Shown here piece after piece: positions 1 through 6,357 of a DNA stretch of 8,427 nt (its first letter is position 1; every line of letters begins with the position of its first letter). The stretch spans positions 1 to 8,427 of the forward strand of contig JBGQAL010000120.1 of the NCBI GenBank assembly GCA_041494285.1, written 5' to 3'. Source of the DNA: Fen-7 sp041494285. GTDB lineage: Archaea > Halobacteriota > Methanosarcinia > Methanotrichales > Methanotrichaceae. Under the pieces are notes generated by a model. The model ran no database searches. It was not told the origin of the DNA and saw only the letters and a program-made list of their open reading frames with translations. The position numbers were made by a program, and so were the translations under genes.

Positions 1-955
1 AGGTATTACCAGAAGCCGTATTGGAAACGATTGTGTTTTTCTCTGAGGCTGTCAAAAGGATGCCGTTGCCGTCTTTGGATAGGGAGTTGCCCACGAGCTG
101 GTTGTCTATTGAGCCGTTCAGGTACACTCCCGCCCGCTCGTTCCTTCTGCAGGTGTTATTTGTCAGGCGGTTTTTGTCCGATTGCCTTAGGCTGATGCCC
201 AGCATGCACCCATTCAGGAGATTGTCGGTGAGGTTGTTGCCCGACGACTCCGAGATGTCCAGGCCGCTGATGTACGACCCGGAGAACTGGTTCTCGGCCA
301 GACTATTGTGGCCAGATTTGAACAGAGTGATCCCAAAGCTTGTTCCTGAGAAACTGTTCATCTCGATGCTGTTGTTGTTCGAGGATGTAATCTCGATGCC
401 CTGGGAGGTCAAGAACCTACAACTCTTGATTACGTTCTCGAATGAGTTCTCCATCTGGATGCCCTTGTCTCCGTTGAAGGTGGCGTTCTGGACTATGCAC
501 TTGGAGCCAACCAACATCATACCTAAGCTGGATTCAATCCTGCTGTCGCGGACTGTGTTGTTAGTTCCCTGAATCTCTATTCCATTTGGTCCGCCGTTTA
601 TACTACAATTGGTCAAAATGTTGTCGGATGATTTAATTATCAACCCAGTACTTGATCCGCTTCCTTCGATGTAGAGATTGGATATTCTGCAACCCGGTGC
701 TCCGATGATGAGGGCGCTGTTACCCTTGCCATTTATTACAACTCTCCCGGATCCGGATATGGAGAGGCTACGATCTACAGTCGCCCCGGAGTAGCTTCCC
801 TGCATTACGACAATCTCATCGCCTGCATTCGCCATTGCAACGGAATCGGCTAAAGTCTTGGAGCCTACGCGGCCGGTAGGATCAACAAATAGAGTTCTGC
901 CATCTGTTGACGCCGTCATCAGAACCACAGCCGCCAAGAGCAACAACCATTTCAT
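1..955 (-). CDS. NosD-like right-handed parallel beta-helix surface protein (partial, C-terminus beyond window)
   Basis: An uninterrupted minus-strand frame starts at ATG 955 and stays open for 318 codons to the left edge, so the C-terminus is missing. Residues 1-16 are a signal peptide (MKWLLLLAAVVLM core), so the protein is exported. Residues 20-75 have the usual NosD N-terminal pattern (TLADSVAMANAGDEIVV, then GSYSG). From about residue 104 it is built of about ten coils of 19-23 residues, clearest at 186, 208, 231, 253, 276 and 298. Each starts G-(I/L/V)-x-(I/L), followed by S-x-x-N-x-(I/L)-x-x-N. This is the PbH1/CASH beta-helix seen in NosD and in many methanogen surface proteins. NosD itself helps mature nitrous-oxide reductase, but a structural or carbohydrate-binding surface role is more likely in an anaerobic archaeon. 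Sequons such as NCS 116, NAT 157 and NLT 241 suggest glycosylation. The ribosome binding site is weak (GGGG 8 bases before ATG). Family call firm, function open. Confidence 0.88.
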   Translation of the reverse strand, partial: MKWLLLLAAVVLMTASTDGRTLFVDPTGRVGSKTLADSVAMANAGDEIVVMQGSYSGATVDRSLSISGSGRVVINGKGNSALIIGAPGCRISNLYIEGSGSSTGLIIKSSDNILTNCSINGGPNGIEIQGTNNTVRDSRIESSLGMMLVGSKCIVQNATFNGDKGIQMENSFENVIKSCRFLTSQGIEITSSNNNSIEMNSFSGTSFGITLFKSGHNSLAENQFSGSYISGLDISESSGNNLTDNLLNGCMLGISLRQSDKNRLTNNTCRRNERAGVYLNGSIDNQLVGNSLSKDGNGILLTASEKNTIVSNTASGNT

Positions 956-1033
956 CGAATTCCCCGAGAGACGGATGGAACTATGGCCTATTATCTATGA
1001 CGGTAGGAGCAAGTCGTCGGACTCTTGCTATCT

Positions 1034-1041
1034 ATTTATAT
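1034..1041 (-). promoter_or_regulatory. TATA box candidate for the beta-helix gene
   Basis: Read on the minus strand this is ATATAAAT inside CCATATAAATAG, close to the archaeal TATA consensus. Transcription would start about 25 bases further on, near 1010, giving a leader of roughly 55 bases before ATG 955. The position fits, but the site is inferred from sequence alone. Confidence 0.45.
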
Positions 1042-1163
1042 GGCTGTCAATGTACAAACCCGCACTGACTTATAAATTGGACACTCTTTGAGATTGTTCG
1101 TCTCACCCTTGCGTAACTGATCATGTTAGCTTAACTGATGACCATCTTTTTGTAGTTACATGT

Positions 1164-1173
1164 CATATTAATT
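1164..1173 (+). promoter_or_regulatory. Possible TATA element for the response-regulator gene
   Basis: CATATTAATT is a modest TATA match that would place transcription start near 1195 and leave a leader of about 45-50 bases. A better-looking element, CTTATAAATT at 1069-1078, would need a leader of about 140 bases. I cannot decide between them, and the first would put the 1198-1216 palindrome at the start site. Confidence 0.25.
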
Positions 1174-1197
1174 CAAATAGTCACTCAGAAAGATAGA

Positions 1198-1216
1198 AAT
1201 ACTCAGATCGAGTATT
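1198..1216. promoter_or_regulatory. Perfect 7-bp inverted repeat, operator candidate
   Basis: AATACTC (1198-1204) and GAGTATT (1210-1216) are exact reverse complements around the 5-base centre AGATC. The palindrome ends 25 bases before the ATG at 1242. A centre-to-centre spacing of 12 bases suits a dimeric helix-turn-helix protein. It could instead form a small hairpin in the mRNA leader. The symmetry is seen directly; the operator role is inferred. Confidence 0.4.
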
Positions 1217-1241
1217 CATCTATTGGGTAGGACGGTCAGGG

Positions 1242-2522
1242 ATGGTAGAGCCTTATCGAATTCTGATTGTAGAGGATGATCCGGAACACGCTGATTTGAT
1301 CCGGATGGGCTTCAGAAAGCACGATGAGTTCTTCCTGGACTTTGCCTCAACAGGCGAGCAAGGTCTAGAGATGATAAGATCCCGCTCGTACGACTTGATC
1401 TCAGTGGACCTTATCCTTCCAGGGATAGGCGGCCTTGATGTGCTTGTGAGGATACGCAAGTTCGATCAGGACATTCCCGTTGTAATGGTCTCCGGCCACG
1501 GTACCACCGAGCTGGCAGTGGTAGCCTTCGAGAACAGGGCTACCAAGTACGTTGTTAAAAGCATGGAGAGCTTCAAGAGCCTGCCCTACATCTTCGAAAA
1601 CCTCATCCAGGAGGCACGGTTCAAAACCAACGAGCGTGCCATGAGAATGGAGATAGAGCGGTCGGAGAGAATCCACAGAAGCGTTGTCGAGAACTCTCTG
1701 GGAGGCATTTATATCCTTCAGGACGGCGTCTTCAAGCTGGTCAACCCCAAGCTGGGAGAGATCTTCGGCTGCGCGGCGGAGGCTCTGGTGGGAATGCCCT
1801 TCTGGCATCTCGTCCGGCCTGATGATATGCAGTGCGTAAGCAGGTTGGACCGAGGGATAGATGGACCGGCACCGGCTTACGAGTCCAGGGTCCTGCGCAA
1901 GGACGGTGGTCAGCGTTGGATTGAGTTTAGGACCGTTCCCATAGAGTATGACAGACAAAGAGCTGTCCTAGGGAACATAATGGACATAACCGAAAGAAAG
2001 GAACTGGAGACCGAGCTTGTCAGGTCCAATCGAGAGCTGGAGGCCGTCAACAGCATTATGTACAGGGCGCTCCAGCCTGACAGCGATGTCGAGAAGGACA
2101 TCACGGGTGCCCTTGCTGATCTGGAATCAGGCATCGAAGGCGGAGAGGTAGGAGGCATATTCCTCATGGAGAGCGGGAACTTAGTCCTGCGGTCTCTATT
2201 CGGCCCGGTGGAGAAGCTGATAAGCTTCATTGAAGGAAGGGATCCCAAAATCCTATTGGCTGGTCCTAATGTATACAAGATGGAAGAATTTTCTGATTAT
2301 ATCTGGACATCCGTACCTTTGACCTTCAACGGGTCCAAGGGGACGATAGTGGTTGCCTCCACTTCAAGCGACGGTGATCGCTGCCTATCTTTTCTGCAGA
2401 AAGCCGCACCTCATATCTGTCGCATATTAAATGCCAGCGTCGTGAAGGGGTCTTTAAGACAGGCACCGTCTGAGGAGCTACTGCTTACCAAGGAGAAAGG
2501 AGCTGGCCTTCAGAGCGGCTAA
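1242..2522 (+). CDS. Response regulator with REC, PAS and GAF-like domains (426 aa)
   Basis: Residues 5-120 form a complete receiver domain: acidic pair E11-D12-D13, phosphoacceptor D56 (in SVDLILPG), S84 and K106. A helical linker (about 121-145) leads into a PAS domain (about 146-260) that ends in the usual PAC sequence MDITERKELE. A second helix (262-275) joins a C-terminal alpha/beta region (about 275-405) that resembles a GAF sensor domain, though this is only fold-level resemblance. There is no HisKA/HATPase, no helix-turn-helix, and no GGDEF or EAL output. Such REC-PAS(-GAF) proteins are common in Methanosarcinales and probably act as phosphorelay intermediates or partner-binding regulators. 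No histidine kinase gene is visible nearby, so the partner is unknown. The gene stands alone on the plus strand, and its TAA overlaps the TAG of the facing lipid-synthesis gene. The start follows a weak GGTAGGAC/CAGGG region. Confidence 0.9.
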   Translation: MVEPYRILIVEDDPEHADLIRMGFRKHDEFFLDFASTGEQGLEMIRSRSYDLISVDLILPGIGGLDVLVRIRKFDQDIPVVMVSGHGTTELAVVAFENRATKYVVKSMESFKSLPYIFENLIQEARFKTNERAMRMEIERSERIHRSVVENSLGGIYILQDGVFKLVNPKLGEIFGCAAEALVGMPFWHLVRPDDMQCVSRLDRGIDGPAPAYESRVLRKDGGQRWIEFRTVPIEYDRQRAVLGNIMDITERKELETELVRSNRELEAVNSIMYRALQPDSDVEKDITGALADLESGIEGGEVGGIFLMESGNLVLRSLFGPVEKLISFIEGRDPKILLAGPNVYKMEEFSDYIWTSVPLTFNGSKGTIVVASTSSDGDRCLSFLQKAAPHICRILNASVVKGSLRQAPSEELLLTKEKGAGLQSG

Positions 2523-3127
2523 AGCTTTTGCCAGATGTGGTGAAATCTCTGCAGGGCTGTAATGTGACTGGAGATCATTGTTGCTACCAGGACCCAGCCG
2601 AGAATGGGCAGTCCAGCTATGGGGTAAGGGTAAGCGGCATTTCCAAGAGTTGCGAAAAAGATCATAGCGAGTCGATCTGCCCGGCCCATCATTCCGCCGT
2701 AGTACCGACCTAGCTGCAACGCCTGGGCCTGAGTTCCTATGTAGCTGGTCAGAAAAACGCCAATCACTGCCAACAAACCCACCGGCCACGGGGCGTAACC
2801 GGCAAATATTATTCCGCCTAGGAAAAACATATCTGCATACCGATCTATGGCGTGATCCAAAAAATCGCCCTTTGGATTGACTTTGCAAGTCCTCCGGGCC
2901 AGGGAGCCGTCGGCGGCATCAAAGATCGCATTCAGTAACACCATAAGGGCCGCAGCATATAGCATACTTTTATCGAAGGCCGACAGATAGTAAAATGCTG
3001 ATGCTGCGGCGGCGAAGACCAACGACAGCACCGATAGCTGGTTGGGAGAGATACCGGTTTTTTCCGCCAAAGCGGACAACGGCTCGGTGACTACTCCAGC
3101 AACTCCGCGAAAATCATCAAGGGTCAA
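2519..3127 (-). CDS. CDP-alcohol phosphatidyltransferase, probably archaetidylinositol phosphate synthase (202 aa)
   Basis: The membrane enzyme carries an intact CDP-OH-P signature: D70-x2-D73-G74-x2-A77-R78-x8-G87-x3-D91-x3-D95. These residues bind Mg2+ and the CDP-lipid. About six hydrophobic segments are visible (near 33-50, 56-72, 98-111, 115-135, 152-166, 172-188). The family joins a CDP-activated lipid to an alcohol with release of CMP. In methanogens the best-known member of this size makes archaetidylinositol phosphate from CDP-archaeol and inositol 1-phosphate, so that is my preferred substrate, but substrate cannot be read from the sequence. I choose TTG 3127 as the start. It has GGAGG six bases upstream and yields the natural N-terminus MTLDDFRGVAG. 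The longer ATG start at 3163 would extend 47 bases into the kinase gene and add an unrelated polar stretch. It is the last gene of the operon, overlaps the kinase gene by 11 bases, and meets the plus-strand gene stop to stop. Confidence 0.9.
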   Translation of the reverse strand: MTLDDFRGVAGVVTEPLSALAEKTGISPNQLSVLSLVFAAAASAFYYLSAFDKSMLYAAALMVLLNAIFDAADGSLARRTCKVNPKGDFLDHAIDRYADMFFLGGIIFAGYAPWPVGLLAVIGVFLTSYIGTQAQALQLGRYYGGMMGRADRLAMIFFATLGNAAYPYPIAGLPILGWVLVATMISSHITALQRFHHIWQKL

Positions 3128-3623
3128 AGAAGTCCTCCAGCCAGTCGACCTGTCCCGGCTCAAGCTCTATCTCTTTTCTTATGGCTCTGAGCACAAGGTC
3201 GGCCACCTCATGCGGAGATCTGTCCGTTGTGTCTATCTCGCTGACTCGTCTGCAGAACTCGACCGCCTCTACAAGGATCACATCCAACGCCTCTGATTCG
3301 AGGTTCTCCTGGATTTTCTTCGCCGAATACCCTCTCGCTTCCAGCCTTTTTTTCAGCTCAGAAGGCGCCAGCCTCAGCACAACGGCCTCATCTGCAAAGT
3401 AGTGGGAGAAATGGCCTTCGAGGATGGTCAAATCATCTGTGTTCATCTCAGCCAGCTTCTGCTCCAGACCATCCATGTCCGCCTCCAGGCATCCCCTCTC
3501 GGGGTCTGTGCCCAGGTTTAGGCCATCTTTCACAAGGGCGTTTAGATCTATCACCCTGTAAGGCAGTAGCGCGGCAACGGTAGTCTTGCCCGTTCCTGGA
3601 GTGCCAGTCAGAGCTATGCGCAT
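3117..3623 (-). CDS. AK6/Fap7-type kinase, putative adenylate kinase (168 aa)
   Basis: A P-loop NTPase of the archaeal AK6 family. The Walker A motif G7-TPGTGK-T14 directly follows the first beta strand (MRIAL). The lid-region motif RGYSAKKIQENLESEALDV (97-115) is characteristic of the family. DTTDRSPHEVAD (131-142) is the usual C-terminal signature. At 168 residues it is close to normal family length. Archaeal members are annotated as adenylate kinases (ATP + AMP to 2 ADP). Eukaryotic Fap7/hCINAP acts in small-subunit rRNA maturation with ribosomal protein uS11, so a role in ribosome assembly is equally possible here. ATG 3623 lies 10 bases inside the end of hisC, and the 3' end overlaps the phosphatidyltransferase start by 11 bases. 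It is therefore translated as part of the argD-hisC operon. No missing catalytic residues were noted. Confidence 0.9.
   Translation of the reverse strand: MRIALTGTPGTGKTTVAALLPYRVIDLNALVKDGLNLGTDPERGCLEADMDGLEQKLAEMNTDDLTILEGHFSHYFADEAVVLRLAPSELKKRLEARGYSAKKIQENLESEALDVILVEAVEFCRRVSEIDTTDRSPHEVADLVLRAIRKEIELEPGQVDWLEDFFDP
3128..3138 (-). promoter_or_regulatory. Strong ribosome binding site that decides a TTG start
   Basis: On the minus strand the sequence GGAGGACTTCT precedes TTG 3127, leaving six bases between GGAGG and the start codon. It lies inside the last codons of the kinase gene (encoding EDFFDP). No comparable site precedes ATG 3163. This argues for translational coupling and for the shorter protein. 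Confidence 0.75.
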
Positions 3624-4669
3624 ATTTCCCTGTAAGCCGTCAGGAACAGGTCATTCTCCCCGGGAGTCCCTACAGAGACGCGGATGTGATGATCTCCCGC
3701 GCCCCGGAATGACCGGCAGTCTCTGATGATGATCCCCTTCTGTTGGAACTTTTCTGTCACGATGTTAGAAGTCTCCGCAGTTTCGAGGTAAAGGAAGTTG
3801 GCCTGGGAAGGATGCGATCCTGTCTCCTTTCGCAGCCTCTCACGCTCCCTTCGGATCTTGTCCACGGAGCTGTGCATGTAACCTAAGTCGGAAAGGGCAG
3901 CCACCCCAGCTGCTACCGAGGCACAAGTTACTCCAAAGAAGGGCGGTGTTGCTCTTCTATACTGTTCTGCTATCCACTCAGGAGTTACGGCATAACCCAG
4001 CCTCATGCCGGCTAACCCAAAGGCCTTGGACATGGTCCTACCCACAACGAGGTTGTCGTATTTCCTCACAAGGCTCAGCAGACTTCCGTCGGCGAACTCC
4101 ACGTAAGCCTCGTCCAGGAAGACTACGGCCTCTGTGCTCTCCAGTACCTTTTTCACATCCTCTTCCGACGTGAGGTTGCCTGTGGGATTGTTGGGGGAAC
4201 AGATGAAGACCATCTTGACTTCCTTAGGGATATCAGTGGAGATCTCGGACCTCGGCCCTCGAGGGACAAAGAGCGTAGCTGCACTGCATAGTGTTGTCAG
4301 GATCTCGTAGTAGCTGAAAGTTGGGGTGTAGATGAGTGTTCTGTCACCTTTCTCCAGGAAGAGCCTGGTCAGGGTGTCCATCACTCCATCCATGCCCGAG
4401 CCTATTACTATCATCTCTTCCGGGTGCCTTGTGTAGCCTGCAAGGGCCACCATCAGCTCTTCTGGTTCGGGGTATCGCTCTGGCGATATACCTCGAAGCG
4501 CAGAAAGCACTCTTGGGCTGGGACCGTAGGGGTTCTCGTTGGACCCAAGCTTGACTATCTTTTCCAGAGGGACGTCGTACTTTCTGGAGATCTCTGTGTA
4601 ACCCTTGCCTGCCACGTAGGGTTTGAGACTGTTAAGACATGGTCTAAGACTCTTCGAGAACTTCTCCAA
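3614..4669 (-). CDS. hisC: Histidinol-phosphate aminotransferase (351 aa)
   Basis: A class I/II PLP aminotransferase that converts imidazole acetol phosphate and glutamate to histidinol phosphate and 2-oxoglutarate in histidine biosynthesis (cytosolic). Visible family features are SNENPYG (43-49), SPNNPTG (158-164), D186 in FLDEAY (pyridine-nitrogen contact), the Schiff-base lysine K215 in RTMSKAFGLAGMRLGY with R223 for the cofactor phosphate, and a C-terminal HHIRVSVGT with the carboxylate/phosphate-binding arginine. Length is normal. The start is TTG 4669, with GGTGA six bases upstream. The first downstream ATG (4640) is out of frame. This start lies 26 bases inside the end of argD, and the gene's end overlaps the kinase start by 10 bases. 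No other his gene is present, so histidine synthesis is dispersed in this genome, as is common in archaea. Aromatic or cobalamin-related homologues were considered but fit less well. Confidence 0.92.
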   Translation of the reverse strand: MEKFSKSLRPCLNSLKPYVAGKGYTEISRKYDVPLEKIVKLGSNENPYGPSPRVLSALRGISPERYPEPEELMVALAGYTRHPEEMIVIGSGMDGVMDTLTRLFLEKGDRTLIYTPTFSYYEILTTLCSAATLFVPRGPRSEISTDIPKEVKMVFICSPNNPTGNLTSEEDVKKVLESTEAVVFLDEAYVEFADGSLLSLVRKYDNLVVGRTMSKAFGLAGMRLGYAVTPEWIAEQYRRATPPFFGVTCASVAAGVAALSDLGYMHSSVDKIRRERERLRKETGSHPSQANFLYLETAETSNIVTEKFQQKGIIIRDCRSFRGAGDHHIRVSVGTPGENDLFLTAYREICA

Positions 4670-5852
4670 GGACTTTCACCACTCTGTCAATCTGCTCTTT
4701 GGTCACTACCAAGGGAGGGATGAACCTGAGGGTGTGATCGCCCGTGTTGTTTAGAATCACCCCTTTCTCGAGGGCCTTCTGGACCACCTGCTTGCAATCC
4801 GCATCCAGGTCCATGCCTATCATCAGCCCCAGCCCACGGACCTCCCGTGGCTCCAGACGCTCCAGCTCAGAGCGCATGTAAGCTCCCAGCTCCTCCGACC
4901 TCTGGACCAGGTTCTCCGATCTGATGGCGTCTATGGAGGCCAGGGCTGCGGCACTCACAAGAGCACCACCTGCAAAGGTGGACCCGTGGTCTCCCTTCTG
5001 GAAAGCTTCTGAGACGCTCTCTGAGGCCAGCATTGCCCCCATGGGCAGCCCGCCTGCCAGGGCCTTTGCCAGGGTCATTATGTCCGGTTGAACTCCTGAG
5101 TGTTCTTTTCCAAACCACCGGCCAGTACGGCCAAAGCCAGTCTGTACTTCGTCGAATATGAGCAGCGCTCCGGCGTCATCGCAAACCTGGCGCGCAGCGC
5201 GAAGGTAATCGATATCGGGCACGTAGACTCCCGCTTCTCCCTGAACAGGCTCCAGGATTACAGCTCCGGTCTCTTTCGTCACCGCGGCCTTCAGGGCCTC
5301 GGGATCGTTGTAAGGTACGAACTCAGCTTCGTTGAGCGGCCTGAAGGGCTCCCTGTATATTGCTTTGTAGGTAGCGCCCAATGCCCCCAGGGTCCTGCCG
5401 TGGAAGCTACCCACGGCAGCAACTATCTTTGACTTGCCCGTGGCTCTTCGAGTGAGCTTGAGGGCCGCCTCCACGCTCTCTGCCCCAGAGTTGCAGAAGT
5501 AGGCCCTTTTCAATCCTGTGAGCTTCTTGAGCTCCTCAGCCAGAAGCACCTGATTCTCAGTGTAGTATAGGTTGGAGGTGTGAATGAGGATCTCTGCCTG
5601 CCTCTTTATCGCCTCGACCACGGCAGGGTGGCAGTGGCCAACGTTGTTCACGGCGATTCCCGCCACGAAGTCCAGGTACTCGTTACCATCGGAGTCCCAG
5701 ACCTTTGTTCCGGAGCCACGCACCAGGACCACTTTCTGGCGGGTGTATGTCTGGATGATGGCCTCGGACTCTCTCTTCATCAGATCGTCCTTGTCAATCA
5801 TGGATAAGACTTCCATCTCTGCTGTCCTGCCCTTACCCATCTTGCTTATCAT
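4644..5852 (-). CDS. argD: Acetylornithine/ornithine-type class III aminotransferase (402 aa)
   Basis: A class III PLP aminotransferase. It most likely makes N-acetylornithine from N-acetylglutamate semialdehyde with glutamate as amino donor (arginine biosynthesis); some relatives also serve lysine biosynthesis. Features are QTYTRQ (34-39), FCNSGAESVEAALKL (119-133), SFHGRTLGALG (149-159), ILEPVQGEAGV (199-209), FDEVQTGFGRTG (233-244, D234 contacts PLP), the Schiff-base K263 in TLAKALAGGLPMGA, and GSTFAGGALVSAAA (290-303). Most ArgD proteins have GGNPL where this one has GGALV. ATG 5852 is chosen because AGGAG at 5859-5863 lies six bases upstream. An in-frame TTG at 5867 has no such site, and ATG at 5816 is a shorter alternative. 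It is the first gene of the operon, and its 3' end overlaps hisC by 26 bases. Regulation is not apparent beyond a TATA box about 120 bases upstream. Confidence 0.92.
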   Translation of the reverse strand: MISKMGKGRTAEMEVLSMIDKDDLMKRESEAIIQTYTRQKVVLVRGSGTKVWDSDGNEYLDFVAGIAVNNVGHCHPAVVEAIKRQAEILIHTSNLYYTENQVLLAEELKKLTGLKRAYFCNSGAESVEAALKLTRRATGKSKIVAAVGSFHGRTLGALGATYKAIYREPFRPLNEAEFVPYNDPEALKAAVTKETGAVILEPVQGEAGVYVPDIDYLRAARQVCDDAGALLIFDEVQTGFGRTGRWFGKEHSGVQPDIMTLAKALAGGLPMGAMLASESVSEAFQKGDHGSTFAGGALVSAAALASIDAIRSENLVQRSEELGAYMRSELERLEPREVRGLGLMIGMDLDADCKQVVQKALEKGVILNNTGDHTLRFIPPLVVTKEQIDRVVKVLGEVLEES

Positions 5853-5968
5853 AGAACGCTCCTGCAAAGCGCATTATAGATACGGTAATCATCATGCTTT
5901 GAACCTTATTCCGGCTTATTTCTACGTAATGCTGATGCACTTTCAATCTGGACAATAAGAGCCTTAGG

Positions 5969-5978
5969 TATATAATAA
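5969..5978 (-). promoter_or_regulatory. TATA box candidate for the argD-hisC operon
   Basis: On the minus strand this reads TTATTATATA, a good archaeal TATA match. A start about 25 bases further on, near 5945, would leave a leader of about 90 bases before ATG 5852. It is the best element upstream of the operon. The same bases also read as a TATA-like element on the plus strand, so orientation rests on the gene order. Confidence 0.45.
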
Positions 5979-6016
5979 GGGTGCTCTGCCAATAGACATC
6001 TTAATTACTTCATATA

Positions 6017-6238
6017 TTACGTTGGGAGATAGCCTATGATATATTGATGGGTTGCCTGCGATCCATCATCACTTTTCTGGCGCTTCTTTGTTTCCTCCAA
6101 AAATTCTATGACATTATCTAATGTTGCCTGTATAGCATCATAGGACTGCTTCACAGTTGCACAGACTACAACAAAAGTAATCCCTGGACTGATATACAAC
6201 TCTAAAAATGTGGGGCTTATTATCAAGACTATAGGCAT
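6017..6238 (-). CDS. Hypothetical small protein (73 aa), doubtful
   Basis: An ATG-initiated minus-strand frame that I do not recognise. Residues 1-30 are hydrophobic and strand-like (with a VVVCATV core). Residues 31-55 form a probable charged amphipathic helix (SYDAIQATLDNVIEFLEETKKRQ), and the tail is polar. This order is protein-like, and there is no signal peptide. Against it, the nearest purine-rich sequence (GAGGG) is 13 bases from the ATG, composition is AT-rich, and no operon partner is present. A TATA-like element at 6344-6352 could serve it with a leader of about 85 bases. It may be a genuine small orphan or a decayed fragment. Confidence 0.3.
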   Translation of the reverse strand: MPIVLIISPTFLELYISPGITFVVVCATVKQSYDAIQATLDNVIEFLEETKKRQKSDDGSQATHQYIIGYLPT

Positions 6239-6283
6239 GAATCGGCCAGCCCTCTTGATAGTGGTCTATTGCGGCGTAGCTTA

Positions 6284-6311
6284 GCGATTCTAATGGCAGG
6301 GAATCAATCGC
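6284..6311. repeat. Inverted repeat, 7-bp stem
   Basis: GCGATT (6284-6289) pairs perfectly with AATCGC (6306-6311), and A6283-T6312 extends the stem to seven pairs around a 16-base loop. It lies in a stretch without a convincing gene and is the first of a run of repeats reaching to 6527. Confidence 0.4.
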
Positions 6312-6343
6312 TCAGAGTGAGGGGGTTCGAGCCTTAATTGGCA

Positions 6344-6352
6344 TTTATAAAA
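6344..6352 (+). promoter_or_regulatory. TATA-like element, orientation uncertain
   Basis: TTTATAAAA is a strong archaeal TATA match. On the plus strand it would start transcription near 6372, at the first of two hairpins and upstream of ATG 6397. Its reverse, TTTTATAAA, could drive the minus-strand 73-codon frame. Nothing in the sequence settles which, if either, is used. Confidence 0.35.
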
Positions 6353-6357
6353 CCCGC

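Larger units (their letters stand above)
956..1241. other. Divergent intergenic region with repeats
   Basis: These 286 bases lie between the divergent beta-helix and response-regulator genes and hold no credible gene. They contain TATA-like elements for both directions. An exact 8-bp direct repeat, TAACTGAT, occurs at 1114-1121 and 1132-1139, 18 bases apart. A perfect 7-bp inverted repeat lies at 1198-1216. Such an arrangement would suit a shared control region, but no regulator can be assigned from the sequence. Confidence 0.5.

Noticed and set aside
21..572. 183-codon plus-strand open frame
   Set aside because: It lies opposite the beta-helix repeats, has no recognisable domain, and its Pro/Leu/Arg-rich content is what the complement of Asn/Ser/Gly-rich coils gives.
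1401..1958. 185-codon minus-strand frame inside the response-regulator gene
   Set aside because: The plus-strand frame encodes clear REC and PAS domains over the same bases; the antisense frame matches nothing.
4867..5432. Antisense frames within argD (83 codons minus strand in another frame, 110 codons plus strand)
   Set aside because: They are shadows of a GC-rich, strongly conserved aminotransferase gene with all motifs in one frame.
5833..5895. 20-codon leader frame (MMITVSIMRF...) overlapping the argD start
   Set aside because: It has only one arginine, no terminator/antiterminator structure and no clear ribosome binding site; probably chance.
6271..6340. tRNA-like signals: TAGCTTAG (box A-like) and GGTTCGAGCC (box B-like) about 45 bases apart
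   Set aside because: The T-stem does not pair (GGGGG against CTTAA), no anticodon stem forms, and no acceptor complement to GCGGCG is present. I see neither a tRNA nor a tRNA-derived attachment site.
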